DNA of 64,000 bases from Struthidea cinerea. Its lineage: Eukaryota; Chordata; Aves; Passeriformes; Corcoracidae. Below the pieces are notes generated by a model. That model saw only the letters and a list, made by a program, of their open reading frames with translations, was not told the DNA's origin and made no database searches. Position 1 is the first letter of the stretch, and each line of letters opens with the position of its first letter. This document shows positions 37,346 through 50,000 of this stretch, in pieces. The DNA is taken from NCBI GenBank assembly GCA_013397865.1, contig VZTI01004803.1, positions 2,804,538 to 2,868,537 of the forward strand. The letters run 5' to 3'. A program made the translations under genes and the position numbers.

Positions 37346-38323
37346 GAAAATCAGCAGTGATACCATAGAGAAGAAGAGCTTACACAGGAAGGGAGACACC
37401 TTAAGCCCTCATACCACTCACTTGCTTCTAAATTAGTCATATCAGCTCAGGAAATGAACCTCAGAATTACTGAAAACAGTTCAGTGAAGATGTAAGTTCA
37501 ACGTGCATTTGCATTTGAAGAGCAAACGAAATGTTGGATGAAAGTAGTGGTAGAGAATAATGTGAAACTATGTAACACATTTATTTATGTCATGTTTTTT
37601 CTCATATCTAGAATATTGTCCATACACAGGCCATATGATTTCTATAAAGTTAGAGAATTTAGACATGATTTGATTAAGAAACAGAATTTGGAATTTTCAA
37701 AAGACTTGCATGAAAGAGAATAGAATAATTTGGGGGCTTTAATTTTTGAAAGAAAAAACTTTACTGTAATCAAGTTGCATATTTTATTGAAGAGCATGGA
37801 GAATACAGACTGAGGGTCTCTCTGTCATGAAAAAATGAAAGCAAGGTTCTTCAGAAGTGGGAAGAAGCAGTTAAAAAACTGTTGCTCCAAAACACCTTTC
37901 CTCTTCAACACAAAATTGCACTTAAGTACTTATTGCAAAAGACATTACTGAGGCCAAGAAACATTGAGACTGAAAATTTGGCTGAAATTAAAATAAACAA
38001 CAGGTATAAAAACCAAACAGATTGGTATGAATTAAAAACTCTACTCTTCAGCCCTTGATCTCCATTCTAAACTCTAGCTATAAGATGCAGGAAATTTACC
38101 TTGTATCTGAATAATGCAGAGTATTACACTTACCAGATGTCATTTAGACTGGTAATGCAGAAAGTTCAAAAAGCTAAGGAGACCCCAGGGCTTGGAACCC
38201 AGTTGAGAGCTTCAAAGGACCACTAGTTTGAGATGATGGAATTACCAGCAAAATGATGGGACATATCTTCAGGAGAAGGTCTGGGATGGGGGTGCGTGTT
38301 TTCCAATATTCCCATTCCTGACC

Positions 38324-38677
38324 TCAGACACACCCGCTGCATGGATCTCTGCCACTGCAGAAGAAAGACAGAAAGAATTTGTCATAACATTTAACTCCCG
38401 GCTGTCTGCATGGTAAAGCATTCGTTGCAGTATTTGAAATCTGAATGTACAGACGTGGATGGACAAATTTTGTCCTCTTTCCGCTAGCAGAAATCCTCTT
38501 TAAGTGAAGTTCTTTGACTTCTGAATTTTCCTTTGAATGTAGGTCAGTATCACAGGAAGGTGTCCAGAACTGAGGCAATGCCACCAGTGTGGGCTGGTTG
38601 GCCATCAGAAGGAACTTGCCATTGAATGGCATAGCAGTAAACACTGAATAATTCACATCACACGTGGGGGGAGCCAT
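38324..38677 (-). other. Unassigned 117-codon ORF
   Basis: Counted from the second ATG (38677; the open frame reaches up to 38704), this minus-strand ORF starts in a fair Kozak context (GGGCAGCATGG), with a splice-acceptor-like TTTGGGCAG just before it. The product begins MAPPTCDVNYSVF and contains NGKFLLMANQPTLVALP and HPRLYIQISN. It has no signal peptide, no clear membrane segment and an average amino-acid mix, unlike the Phe/Lys/Leu-rich chance ORFs elsewhere. I recognise no family. It could be a lineage-specific exon, a fossil pseudogene or chance. Confidence 0.15.
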
Positions 38678-41140
38678 GCTGCCCAAATCACAAGAACAGA
38701 ACAAGTTGCTTGACAGGCTTCACTATTAAAAACTGGCATTGTCCTCTTCAGGGAAGCAATTCGTAGCAAGAGACACCACTACAAAACACAGGAGAAGCAT
38801 AAGCTGTGGTCAGTCTTTTAAACCAGACCGTAAAAAGGGAGACATTCAGACCTTTTCCTCTGACATCTCATGTTGGCTGCTCTTAGAATTTAATACAGAG
38901 GGAGTAAAGTAGCTACTAGTCTCTCTATACAACTCATATGAATAAGGGTGACTGTACAAATTTCTTCTTTTTATTCTTTTACCTCAACTACAAATAAAGT
39001 GAGAAAAATCTTTTCATGTGGCCATTTGGAACAACAACTTAAGGTGTTATCACAGTAGCAATCTGTGAATGCTGTTGATGACATAGGTTACAGAGGAGGT
39101 ACTTGGAACCAACGACTGGTGCACATTCGGTGTTGTAACTTCATGTATGTTCTAAATTTGAGCTTTAAGTTTGAAATATCAAAAAAAGCAAAAGAAAAAA
39201 GTTAGTCCTGACATGAGATAATGAAGTATTCCATAACTGTTTTATAATTATCACAAGTCATTACTAAGCATGCTATTTATCAGTATTAAGATCTTGTTAC
39301 TTGCTGAACAGAGTAAACAGAAAACTATTTCTTGAAAGCCAGTGCCAGGCAATTAAAAAAGCAACCTTTAAGAAAGACAGCATTTATACCATGAAACCTA
39401 AGTACCATGAAACAGGCTGGCTTTTTTTCCCCAGCGTAATTGAAGTGACATATACTTAAACTATAGCCAGAGCTCAGCAAGCCGTGTTAGCATGGGTCCT
39501 CAGAGGCACTCAACAGTCAATCTGTTTTGATGCTATGTTCCTCTAATTTTTGGAAGAAATTTAGAATTACCTGAAAGACTCAGGATGGCGAAAGATCAGA
39601 GACCTGTTAAAAAATGCCATCAAAGAACATGCTGGGAAAGAAAGTTTGCAACTATTGAGAACTGGATGGCATTTCAGGCATTATGAGTCAGAGCACTGAA
39701 GTGCTGGGTCCTCTGGTGGGGCATTGCCTCTGGTTCCCTGCTTTGGCAGGCGTAGGCTGGCTTTCACCACTTGATTTTATGGAAGATTGCATGTTAAAAT
39801 TATTCTCCAGGGTTGCTGTTGTCAGAGAACTGCATTGTCTGGCCTGTCTGTGGTATAAATTAAGAAAAATAGAAGGGAAAAGTATTTTATTTGTGCATGA
39901 TATGTATGAGTGATTTTAAATCCACTTATTTCACAGTGAATCTGAACATTTTCCTGTTGTTTTATTTTTTCCCCTTCTATTCTGAAGAACTATTTTCCCC
40001 TGTAGGACTGCTGAAGGAAGAAAAGAGAACTTGGGTTGATTGTCATTTTCATTAATGTGGGCTACAAAGTAGATGTCAGAGCTGAAGGAGAGTATAATAA
40101 CATACGACAGGCAGTATTAAGTAATAAGAAAAAGCAGCTAGTAATTCTACTGTTTGACTACATCCAGATAGTTTAAAAAATGGAGGAACTGAGAAAATCT
40201 ATAGTTTAAAGCAGCTGAGCAGTAAAGGAGAAAGGTGATAGAAATAGCAGATTAAAAGTTACTTGCAGTCTAACAGAGTCACAAATAGATATCTCAAGGA
40301 CTGCTAGATTTACAGACTGAAAAACTGTAATTGGATAAAACAAATCCTAAGACAGTTGTTTGTGTATGTGACTATAGGTGTTACTCTTGTGAACATTGTG
40401 ACTGAAATTTTAGAAGATTGTTTAAATCATGAAAGTTCTTTACATTCTCAATTTCATTTATTTAAAAAATACTTTAAAAATTCATAAGGAACTAATTATT
40501 AGTAGATGTGTTTGATTTATCTTCTGTAGCTTCTTGAGAGCATATTAGAAAAAACAAAGTCACAGAAGTTTAGAAACTTTTTTACTTTTATTGTCTGCTA
40601 TTAAATGGGGAAAAATTCTCTGTGATGAGCTAAGAATATATCATTATACGTAATTTTCCATCTTTTGATGAGTAATATGTGACATTTTCAGACTAAATGG
40701 AGTTACTGTCACTAGATAAGTTTCAGAATAAGGAGGACAGTATTGCAGTTATGAATCAAATGCAATTTGGATGCTAATCCATGTTTTCCCTGGAGTTTGA
40801 GTAGGATAAATGCTGTGGTAAAAACAAACAAAAGCATTACTCGTGGAACTCATTCCTGCCAGAATTGTTAGCATGCTAAACACGTGATGGACCATACTCA
40901 ATAAGAATTTTCAAATGAAATTCAGAACAATTGTTTTCAAGGTCCCTTCCCCAGTGATTTCAGGACCACCTAAATGTTGGTGGACAAGGCTGAATAGAAA
41001 ACACTGCCTGACTTTCAGCATTCATCCTAAATCTCAGGGTTCATTTACATAGAGAAATACTTACATATTAAGTAATGGTGTACATATATGCAGCCAACTA
41101 GGTCTCCTAGGTGTGTTATCTGACCACCAACCAACCTCTA

Positions 41141-41211
41141 ATTAACAAAAAAATACCCCAAAACTAAACAAAAAAACCCCAAACACACACCACACAATCA
41201 AATAAAAAAAA
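41141..41211 (+). repeat. A/C-rich low-complexity tract
   Basis: A-runs alternate with CCCC and ACACAC units and there are almost no G or T bases. It is low-complexity sequence without a clear repeat unit. Confidence 0.8.
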
Positions 41212-44200
41212 TTTGCTGAAAGTCATTAAGAATTTCTGTTGATGCAATAGAAATCCATCAGTGTAAAAGTGATCTACAAGGAATCACAGCCAGAGTTTGC
41301 CTTCCATATTTTGTGACCGTTTGCTTCCTGAAAGGTGAATGTAGAAATGTCACCAAAATATAGAGAGGCACTTTATTCAGCCAAGAAATACAGGCGTCTG
41401 CACATCAGTTTTTCAGTGTATACAGCTGGAGGAAATCATGTGAATGGTCTGAAGGTTCCTCAGCAAATGGATGACTTGAGACCAGTAAGCTTGACCTTAG
41501 GAATAAAAATTTAAAGCAAACAGCAGAATTCAGAATTGTAAGCCCCAAAAACTCTTCTCTGTATGCAGCTGATCAGCCTTTCTTGGAGTCCAAATAACTT
41601 GCAATTATAAAAAAAATTCAGTTTCTTCTTAAAGTTTCATTTATATCTTTAGATGTTAGTTCTCACATGTGCCAATTTAAATGCTAGTTATTTTTTCCAA
41701 CATAATTGCTTTCATCAAAACCGAAGTAAGATTTTTCAATCCATGTATAATCTAGAAGTCTTGTAATGTTTTTTTGTTGAATCTGAACAGACTTGCTTGA
41801 TGGTTTTATCTGCAAAAGCAGACAGTATGTCAGAATTCATTAACAATCAACATCTTTATGCTAAGATTAGAGAACTCAACAGTTTCTTTTTGAAAACTGT
41901 AAACCTTTGCACAAACCAGTTATCCTAATTTACATTAATGGATTTATTTGCAAAGTGGAAGTCTTGTGAAATATGTTTGGTATTGAAACAGGCTCAGCGT
42001 TTTTTTTAGTGTCTTTGAAAATAACTGAACTTTTTCTAGATATGTGACTTTAGCAAGACCATAGTAATAGTGACATGAAAAATACAAAACTATTTTAATG
42101 TTTATATGATTCCATTTGTTAACTGAAGAACAATGTATACAAGGAGAAAAACTGTCCATATGTTCTGTCTGAGGTGAATTGAGGAAGAAATAAAAAGCTA
42201 CCACAGCATTTTTCATGCTATCCTAGGTATTCTGCTGCCCTCAAAGTTGCCACAGTGAACTGTCCTGAAACATTCTCTTCCTTTTTTTATTTTTTTAATG
42301 TCATTCTTATCATTAGTTGCTAAGATAAGAATGGCTTTAAAACAATTGGACTTCTAACAGGACTAAATATTTAATAAGTACTAAAAATAGAAGAAAAAAT
42401 CCTGAAAATGGCAAAGAATTATTAGTGAAAAAAATAGAGCTTATATTAAAGATCAGCTTACCAAGAAGAATCTATACTTCTATTTGGCATTATTGCTTTA
42501 TTAGACTGTAAGGCAAGTATTTTCAAAGGCACAAGTCAAAGTTAGGTGCCTAACTCCTTTTATATCTTAAAAAAATATCCCCATAGTCCTTTCCTGAAGC
42601 AGCAGTACTTTTCCTCTCACATGTTCAAAGCCATATGCCTATTCTTTTTACATCAAGATGAAAAAAACCTGCAGGCACAAGGTTTATGCTATGATGGCCT
42701 TTTCCAGCTCTCATTGATTTCACTGGAAGTTGGATGAAGACCCCTGAGCACAACTAAGACATAAATGCAAGGACAAATAACTAAGATTTTTCCTTAAACA
42801 TGATCTTTTCTCTTATATTGGCCAATCATACAGTTAATTCTAGAACTTCAAGTTCCTCAGTTATATTAGACTGCCCAACAGTATCACTTAGAAAAAATTT
42901 ACTGTGTTTCAGTACAAAGCCAAATGGTTTCATTTGATGTTCAAATCAAACATTTCTCAAAGATATATATTTTATAGATTACAATTTCACTTCAAAGGAT
43001 TCCATCTTGCTTTGACTGACATTTGTCAAGTAGATACAGTAGAGAAAGATTATTTATCTCGACAGCAGGCTGATGACAAAACATCTATACTATGATTAAG
43101 CTCATTTCTAGATTAGAAGGATCACACTAGCACTTTTTACAGCTGACATCACCATGACAGTTGCAGTTATTAGTCTGCATTTCAGCTTTTTGCATTTTTT
43201 TACAATGAGTGTTTGAGATTTAGTCAGGACTACATAGAACAAAGAAAAACAGCAATGTGACCTGGAAGATTTTTTCTTTCATTAGAATATCCTGCCACTG
43301 CTATTTGTTTGATTTTGAGGGAAATTTCATATTAATCACAGTTTTGAAATTGACATCATATTTATAGAGGGAGACATCTGTCCTTTTATTTCCTAATTCT
43401 ATAAACTTTGATCATCTAAGCCTTGACTTTCTTTTAGAAATCACACTTTAATTTTTTGCTGTTTTCACTGTGTGTGTTTCAGCATGTGAAGGAGATTTCT
43501 TGGGAAAAAAATGGCAGTTTGGTTTGGCTAAATAGGGCTGGAAAAGTGTTCTTAATAAGGTGTATTTTAACATGAAAAAGCTTAGGGAAAAATAAAATTT
43601 AAAGAGTTGGGTTATACTCTGAAGAAGGGAAGGTTAGAATTAAGGCCCATTGTATAAGCTCTGTTTTCTAGAGAGGTTAAGGTCAAAGAGGAATTATTAG
43701 GATAATTGAAAAGCACCATTCTTCAACAGAAAGTACTAACCTTGTTAGTGTTTTATAGACCTTACTAAGCAGATCATATACCAGTACAGATTGAACTTAA
43801 GTGTCATTCAGAGCCAGTAAAGTGGTCAGGCAGAATTCAAGTGGGATAGTGTACAGAAATGTATCTTGGGGTGTCAAATTAGCAGCCTGGATCTAATTCT
43901 TAAGACTGGGCTAGAGCCTAGGGACAGAGTCTTCAACACAGAAACATTCTGTAACCCTGTGTTACTGCTGTGCCTGCTGGTGCTCGAGCCAGCCTATCTC
44001 ACAGCAGAGTTAGATGTCAATGGTCTTTGCACCAAATAGCTCAAATGAACAGCAGTCCGTGAACCCAAGAGAGTTGGATCAGGAAGAAAAGCTGCCTCTA
44101 TTCTTATAACTCTGTTAGGATGAACATCTTTTCCTCTCCTTGTAGTCTTCATGGACAGACATATCAAACCACCCACTCTTTTTTTACACTTGTTTTGTGG

Positions 44201-44970
44201 TAAGAGTAACTTCGGGCATTCTAAGGTAAGATACTTGATGCAGTGTTTTTTTAATCAGGGAGCTGTGTGCCAGACAATCTTTTGCTCTTAACTCCCCAAA
44301 AATGCAATGAGTCAGTCCTAAATTGCAGGGAAAAGAGTCCAGAAAATAATCCACACGCAAACACAATTGTTTTGAATAGGAGAAATTTTAACCATTTCAT
44401 GCAGACAATAAATCCTGCAGTAGATTATGTTCCCAGGGACTGATGCCTTATACACCACTTGTGTGGCCCAGAAAGGAAAAGAAACTTTAGACTGTCCCAG
44501 CTTCCATACTTGCCTGATGAAAAATGACTTTGTGTGAAACAAGGTTTTTAAAGGCCTCTGATGAGACTTAAAGTGGAAGGTATTCAGCTATATAAAATAT
44601 GAATAGGTGAACAATCCAACAAGCAATGCCTCAGAGCATCAGAGCCCTCACAAATCACAGTTTCAAAAATATGTTGAAGTATCCATTTAGCAGAGACTTG
44701 TTCAACACCTGTTCTTGAGTAACCACAGAAAATAGTTATTTAATTTTATAACTGCAATATGGCAAATAAATAACACTTTGCTGTCTGATGTTGCAACAGG
44801 TTCAAAAGTTCAGCTTCAGTCAATACATACACTTATCATAGTGTACAGATTATGATACCACTGACAGATGCTGCTAAATATGAAATACTCTCAATGCGCT
44901 TGTTAAGTACTATATAAAGAATCCTGTAAAGTAGAATCAAAGTGAATCCATGTGATATTGTTTTATATCG

Positions 44971-45000
44971 TTTATATATATATATATATTTATATATGTA
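44971..45000 (+). repeat. TA-rich dinucleotide tract
   Basis: Alternating TA units with a few TTTA interruptions form an imperfect microsatellite. Confidence 0.9.
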
Positions 45001-46489
45001 TTTATAAATACAGTTTTTCAAAGTCCCCCATTGTTCCACTAAGAATTAATATGCAGAGAAAGAGTGAACATTGGTCATTTGTACTTGAAATTAGAAAATG
45101 TTTCGCTTCTTTGCTTTAATAGGGGTGGACTGAAATGCTGAAAACAATGGCTAGATGAATTTGGACTTGTTTCAAACAATCGTCAAATGTGGTTTGTTCA
45201 CTGCTACTGTTGTTTAATAGAGAAAGACCTTAGGACTGAAAACCTACCCTGTATTTCATTCTGTGTGACTCTACTATTATGGGAAGTAGCTATAAATGTG
45301 TTGAAAGTAAGTAAGCAGAAAACTTTAATTTGGTACTATGTTACACTTGCACAGGTGTTAATGAGTATAAAAGATGCAAGCAACAAAGAGCCAGCCCCAG
45401 ATCCCATATATCCAAAAAATTATCCAAGATATCCATCTCCATCACTCTTCGCGTCTTCTCTTTTTCTCAGCGGCTCACTAGACAGTAATGTTCTCAGATC
45501 AAATATTCTCTATAAATTGGGAGAACATTTAGCTGATTGATGAGGCTTTTAGCTATTACACATTTACCTACTCAATAAAAGTACTTACATCATACGACAC
45601 ACAAGCTACCTCCACAATCCAAGAATCACTCTTAAAGTGACACATACATCAAACGGTAATGTGATTTCCTGTACCTAATGTATCACTTAAGGGAAAATAA
45701 CAGGCATTCCATTGTAGGTATTTTTTTTCTTCATTAATTGTTCTTTGTTTTCTCAGACAGCACTTTTTTACTATTGTGGCTTTCTCTTACACATAAATAT
45801 ATTCTATCGCATTTGAAAAAAAAAAGAGCTAGAAGGTAGAGACACGTTCTAGGAGTGAGAGAAATAGAGAGACTGTGATTTTCTTAATATTGTTTTTTGT
45901 TTTCAGGCTTGGAATTAAGTAGCAGTTAATGCTTATGTAAATAATTTTTTTTAAATGAAGAATTTAAATGGATTTTGATGAAAATACACGTCTTGTTTGT
46001 AAAATAGACCAACCAGCTTATTTAGGAACTATTAACCTTAGATTAATTGAGCATCAGAATAAAACCAGGTATATTTAATATTTAATAAAATGTGGTTTTT
46101 TGGCCAACATGGTCTAATAAGTGCACATTTCATTGCATTAGAGGAATATGTACTATTTAGGCTATTATTTTAGAACCCAAGACCCAATATCACTATAAGA
46201 TTCTGGAATAAAGAGAAAATGGAGGGTAAGAAAGTCACAAAGAAGGAGGTAGATAAGATTGATTATTTTTCATGGATTCTTCAGCCAGAGCCTGACCTTA
46301 CAAGTCCTGACCAACATTTGAAAATATTGAGACTCTAAATAGAGATTTTGATCATCTACTTCCTCAAAAAAGATATTACAATACTTCCTACCTCAGTTCC
46401 ACTTGTAACAAAAATACTTGAACAAGCTATCATCCAACATATAAAGTTTCAAATATCTTTTGTCAAGTCTCTTTTTCTTTTATAACAAT

Positions 46490-46495
46490 ATGACT
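46490..46495. repeat. Target-site duplication, left copy (ATGACT)
   Basis: ATGACT directly precedes the TG that opens the LTR and is identical to 46995-47000. A 6-bp duplication is typical of class II (ERVK-like) integrases. Confidence 0.9.
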
Positions 46496-46575
46496 TGTCT
46501 CTTTGTCTGGCTGCTGTGCTGGCTAGCTCGGGGGTGAGATGCCAAGCAGCTCAGCAGGCAGCTGAGACCACGGTT

Positions 46576-46592
46576 AGCCGGCCGAGCCGGCT
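46576..46592. repeat. GC-rich hairpin inside the LTR
   Basis: AGCCGGC, a CGA loop, then GCCGGCT form a perfect 7-bp inverted repeat with a 3-nt loop, likely a stable stem in RNA or a palindromic binding site. Confidence 0.85.
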
Positions 46593-46791
46593 GTGATTTT
46601 CCCTTTGCTGGCAGCGAGCTCTCCAGGCGATGCAGCTACATCCACAGGAGATCCGGGTTGGACCCCCCTGGACCCCGAGAACAAAGGAAGGCGAGAGCGG
46701 AGATGCTGGAGGCGGCACCAGGGGTTGACCAACTCCTCCCCCTCAGCCGTCTGACCGGGGAGCTCCGGGCTTGCCCCAGGGACCCGGGGCA

Positions 46792-46818
46792 GGGGCGGGG
46801 CTTACAGCAACAGCCAAT
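46792..46818. promoter_or_regulatory. GC box and CCAAT box of the LTR
   Basis: GGGGCGGGG (Sp1-type) at 46792-46800 and CCAAT at 46814-46818 lie close together, with a second CCAAT at 46889-46893. Such spacing is usual for the U3 promoter part of an LTR. Whether it is active, and in which direction, cannot be told from sequence. Confidence 0.5.
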
Positions 46819-46994
46819 GGGAAGGGAAGGAACCCGGGGCCAGCCCATAACCCTTGGCACCGCGGGGGGGAAGGGAAACCGGGGTGAACCAATACACATT
46901 TGTATAGGGGGAACATGAACCGAGGGGGTTTTCCCAGGCGCAGCTCCGTCCCTCTGAGCCCTAGGCTGGCTGGTTTTGCCAGGACGCCCCAACA

Positions 46995-47000
46995 ATGACT
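46995..47000. repeat. Target-site duplication, right copy (ATGACT)
   Basis: ATGACT follows the terminal CA of the LTR and is identical to 46490-46495. Confidence 0.9.
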
Positions 47001-50000
47001 GTCTTGTTCCAGGATCTCTCAGCCTTACTAACGCTCAGCTTATATGTCACAAGACCTCAAACAATTTCTCAAGCAACCAAAATTACATTCTTTGCAGAAT
47101 TTTGCATAATTTATCTTTGCCAGATAGCTGAAAACTGGCCTCCCTGCACAGAAACAATGAAACCTGACATCAAACTGTTGTCAGTAAAATAGAGAGAACA
47201 TGCTGCAGTACAAATAACCTTCGGGCACCCCCACTCTCATAGTTTCTGTCAAGTTTCCCAGCTGCTCCTCGATTGCTGGTTACCTGCTTGCTCACACCTG
47301 AAACCAGCAGTCTCTCAGCCAATTGAAGCAATAGGTGAGACAAACCTGTGATGGTTTCACAGGGTCAAGCGTAAATAAGCTATTGCAATTCTATAAATAT
47401 TTGCAATAGATAAATGGTAGTGAATCTATGATACCATCTTCAGACAGAGAGTGGCTGAGTGGCAGATTTGACAGGTTGGAATTTCAAGGCCTTGATTCCA
47501 TCAGTTTGTGTAGGAATTATAAGCATGCTGTGCAAAATCCAGGGGCATTTTGTGAATAAACGTTGTCCAAAAGGAAAAGGTTTCTATTACTAAGGTTTAC
47601 ATTTTAGTCTCTGCTGAAACTGCAGAAATAAAGCTTTTGCATAGTGGTTAAAAGGTAGTCTTAACTTCCTTTTGTATCTGTGGTCCGTTAATCACCATAT
47701 ATGCTGCATAACCTCTACTAAAGATAAAAACTTGAGTATAAGTTTTTCTCTGTGTAAATTCCTGGAGAATATGAACATGAGTCTCACTTATATCTGTGTG
47801 TGTATACATGTATAAAGGCTTTATAAAAATAAGTGTAAAAAACTTCTCGAGGAAAATATTACTTTTATCAGATGTTTTGCAGTCTTTAAAAATGTAGATT
47901 TCTGCATATGACTGGCAGCTTTTCTTTCAGAATGGCATAAATTTGGTTTGATTCAATTCTGGGGGTACAATAAGTGGGTAATTTTGGTCCATAGCAATGG
48001 GGCTGTGACAAAATTTAGCTTCTGTATTAGTGAAATAATATGCTTCTGTGGCTAACAAAAATGAATCTGAAACGCTTGAGAATAAATATATCTTAAATAT
48101 ATTATATACTCATATAATGAGTATACTTACTGGATATTGTATTCCTAATGCTGATTAACAAAGACTAAACTCAGCCATATGAAGCAAGTGCAGATACTAC
48201 GGCACAGACATCTGCCAAACGTGCAAAACTGAAGTCTTGTAGCATCAATAACTCTTATCCAGGACAGTCTGTCAAACGTGCATTGAAATTATACATTGAA
48301 CAGCTTGGTTAGGTATTGCTTGCACCTTTTCAGGGAGAGTGCTTTCACTTGTTACTCCCTCATTAGTCTTCTAACCAAATTCAGGAGGAATGGGCAGGCA
48401 AAATTTTCTTGATAAAAGACCTCTGAACAAAACTTTATCCCATTGAGCATGACCCATTGAGATTCTTCAGATTCTTCATAGCCTAATCCCACTTTATCGC
48501 CTTGGATTACTGTCAATATATTAATAACTGCTTCTAGCTACCCTCCTTTTCAGATCTTCATTTCTTATTTAGTTAAATTTAAAGTCAGCTCGTTTTTTCT
48601 TTCCTTCTGGCTAATCTCCGTGCTTGAAAACAATATCTGTGAAACTATTCTTCTGTCTACAATCAATCTGTTCTTTCAACTCTATTTCACATGGTGTCTA
48701 ATAAAAATTTAATAAAATCTTTTGTTGAGATGATTAACTGTTAAGCAACCAGTATTATTATATGTCTATACTCTCTGTCTCTTGTTCATACTTGGTGCAT
48801 AAGCTTCATGGGGCAGAAATTTTTTATTTGCTCTGCTCTCTTATCTCACCTGGTATAGTGTGATATTGTGTTTTGACTTTAGTTCCCTTATCACAGAGAA
48901 AAAAGTCATATCAATAAGTACTGAAAATCAGCCTGAGTTTTTTAGATTAAGTCTGGTCTGCAGGCAAGAATGGCTGGTGATCTTTTACACCATGGATTCA
49001 AAAGGTCTACGTAGCTGCATTGAGAGATAAGAAGGACAGATTAGTTTATGTCATGACAAGTCTCTGCAATGAGGGCAAGTGTGACGTTCTTGAGCTAGTG
49101 CAGCATAATAAGCAACTAATGATTCTGCAGCAGGCAGCTGATGATCTTGAAACTGAGCAAGAGCTTTTGATCTCTCTAGTCTGCCAAACAGATTTCACAA
49201 ACTGTGATGGAAAAGCTATTTCCCAATTATTCTATTTTCTATTTAAGGGGAAAAATTCTAGCATAATTAATGAATAACATGAACTAAGTTTAGTTAAATT
49301 GAGAGAAATGCAGTGCATTCTCTTGCAACACACTTCACTGCATATGATCTATTTTTAGGAATTTCAATCACTATTAGGGATTATTTTACACATCAGGTGT
49401 GTTCTCACTGAAGTTCATAAAAGCTGCATTAGCCTCAGTTGCATGAAATATTAAGATAACTTCAAAGGTGACTTTCAAGGTCATATATTTTGACAAAACA
49501 TTGTAGAAGTGACAAAAATATTTGGCAGTCTGTTCTGTACAGTAAGACTTTATTAAGAACCCAATGGTTAATCATGAAGTTAACACATACAATGATTGCC
49601 TGCTCTGCCCTCACCTTGTTTCCTATTAATTCAACATCACACCATGACAGTAGAGCAGATTGTCATCACTTCATGGCATTATACATAAAATGTGTTGTTA
49701 TAAACATTGCAGCAAGTCAAGATGTAGGATATACAGCTAGAGTAACATGTTTGGTGAAAAGTGATACCTTATCTCTCTCTGAATTTTGTTCCTCAGTTTA
49801 AACATCAGTGAAAAGATTTTTGCAAGATCTGTTTATCATTATTCAGTGCTGGAAAGGAGGCAGACCAGAGAAACAGAACATTCTTTCAAAATCAGGAAGC
49901 TACAGTGAGTGTCTTGGAAAGCCTCCGAATACACTGAAGCAGAATAAATAACATAACATAAACATCACCTCATGAAGTAGAATAATTAAGTGTGCTTCTC

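Larger units (their letters stand above)
37346..46489. other. AT-rich DNA without recognised gene
   Basis: Apart from the unassigned ORF at 38324-38677 and two low-complexity runs (41141-41211, 44971-45000), nothing was recognised over 9 kb. The ORF at 45187-45540 (117 codons, plus) has a hydrophobic start and a proline/serine-rich end but no family resemblance. It starts no better than chance, and I do not call it. Confidence 0.6.
46496..46994. mobile_element. GC-rich solo LTR, class II (ERVK-like), 499 bp
   Basis: The element opens TGTCTCTTTGTCTGGCTGCT and closes GCCAGGACGCCCCAACA, so it has TGT...ACA ends. It is bracketed by an exact 6-bp duplication ATGACT. G+C content is visibly far above the AT-rich surroundings and CpG dinucleotides are frequent. 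Promoter-like motifs are a GC box (GGGGCGGGG, 46792-46800) and CCAAT at 46814-46818 and 46889-46893. No primer-binding site, polypurine tract or viral gene adjoins it, so it is a solo LTR from recombination between two LTRs. Orientation is unsure because no AATAAA occurs on either strand. Reading it on the minus strand, where it begins TGTTGGGG, fits other class II LTRs slightly better. The intact duplication suggests a fairly recent insertion. ORFs of 86 and 119 codons inside it are compositional artefacts. Confidence 0.88.

Noticed and set aside
45187..45540. 117-codon plus-strand ORF with hydrophobic start
   Set aside because: No recognisable domain. The hydrophobic part is T-rich sequence and nothing around it suggests a gene.
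46636..46995. 119-codon minus-strand ORF and 86-codon plus-strand ORF
   Set aside because: Both lie wholly or almost wholly within the GC-rich LTR. Few stop codons occur there by composition, and the product has no viral or host motif.
48105..48125. 9-bp inverted repeat with 3-nt loop
   Set aside because: Short AT-rich hairpins like this are expected by chance, and nothing ties it to a terminator or transposon.
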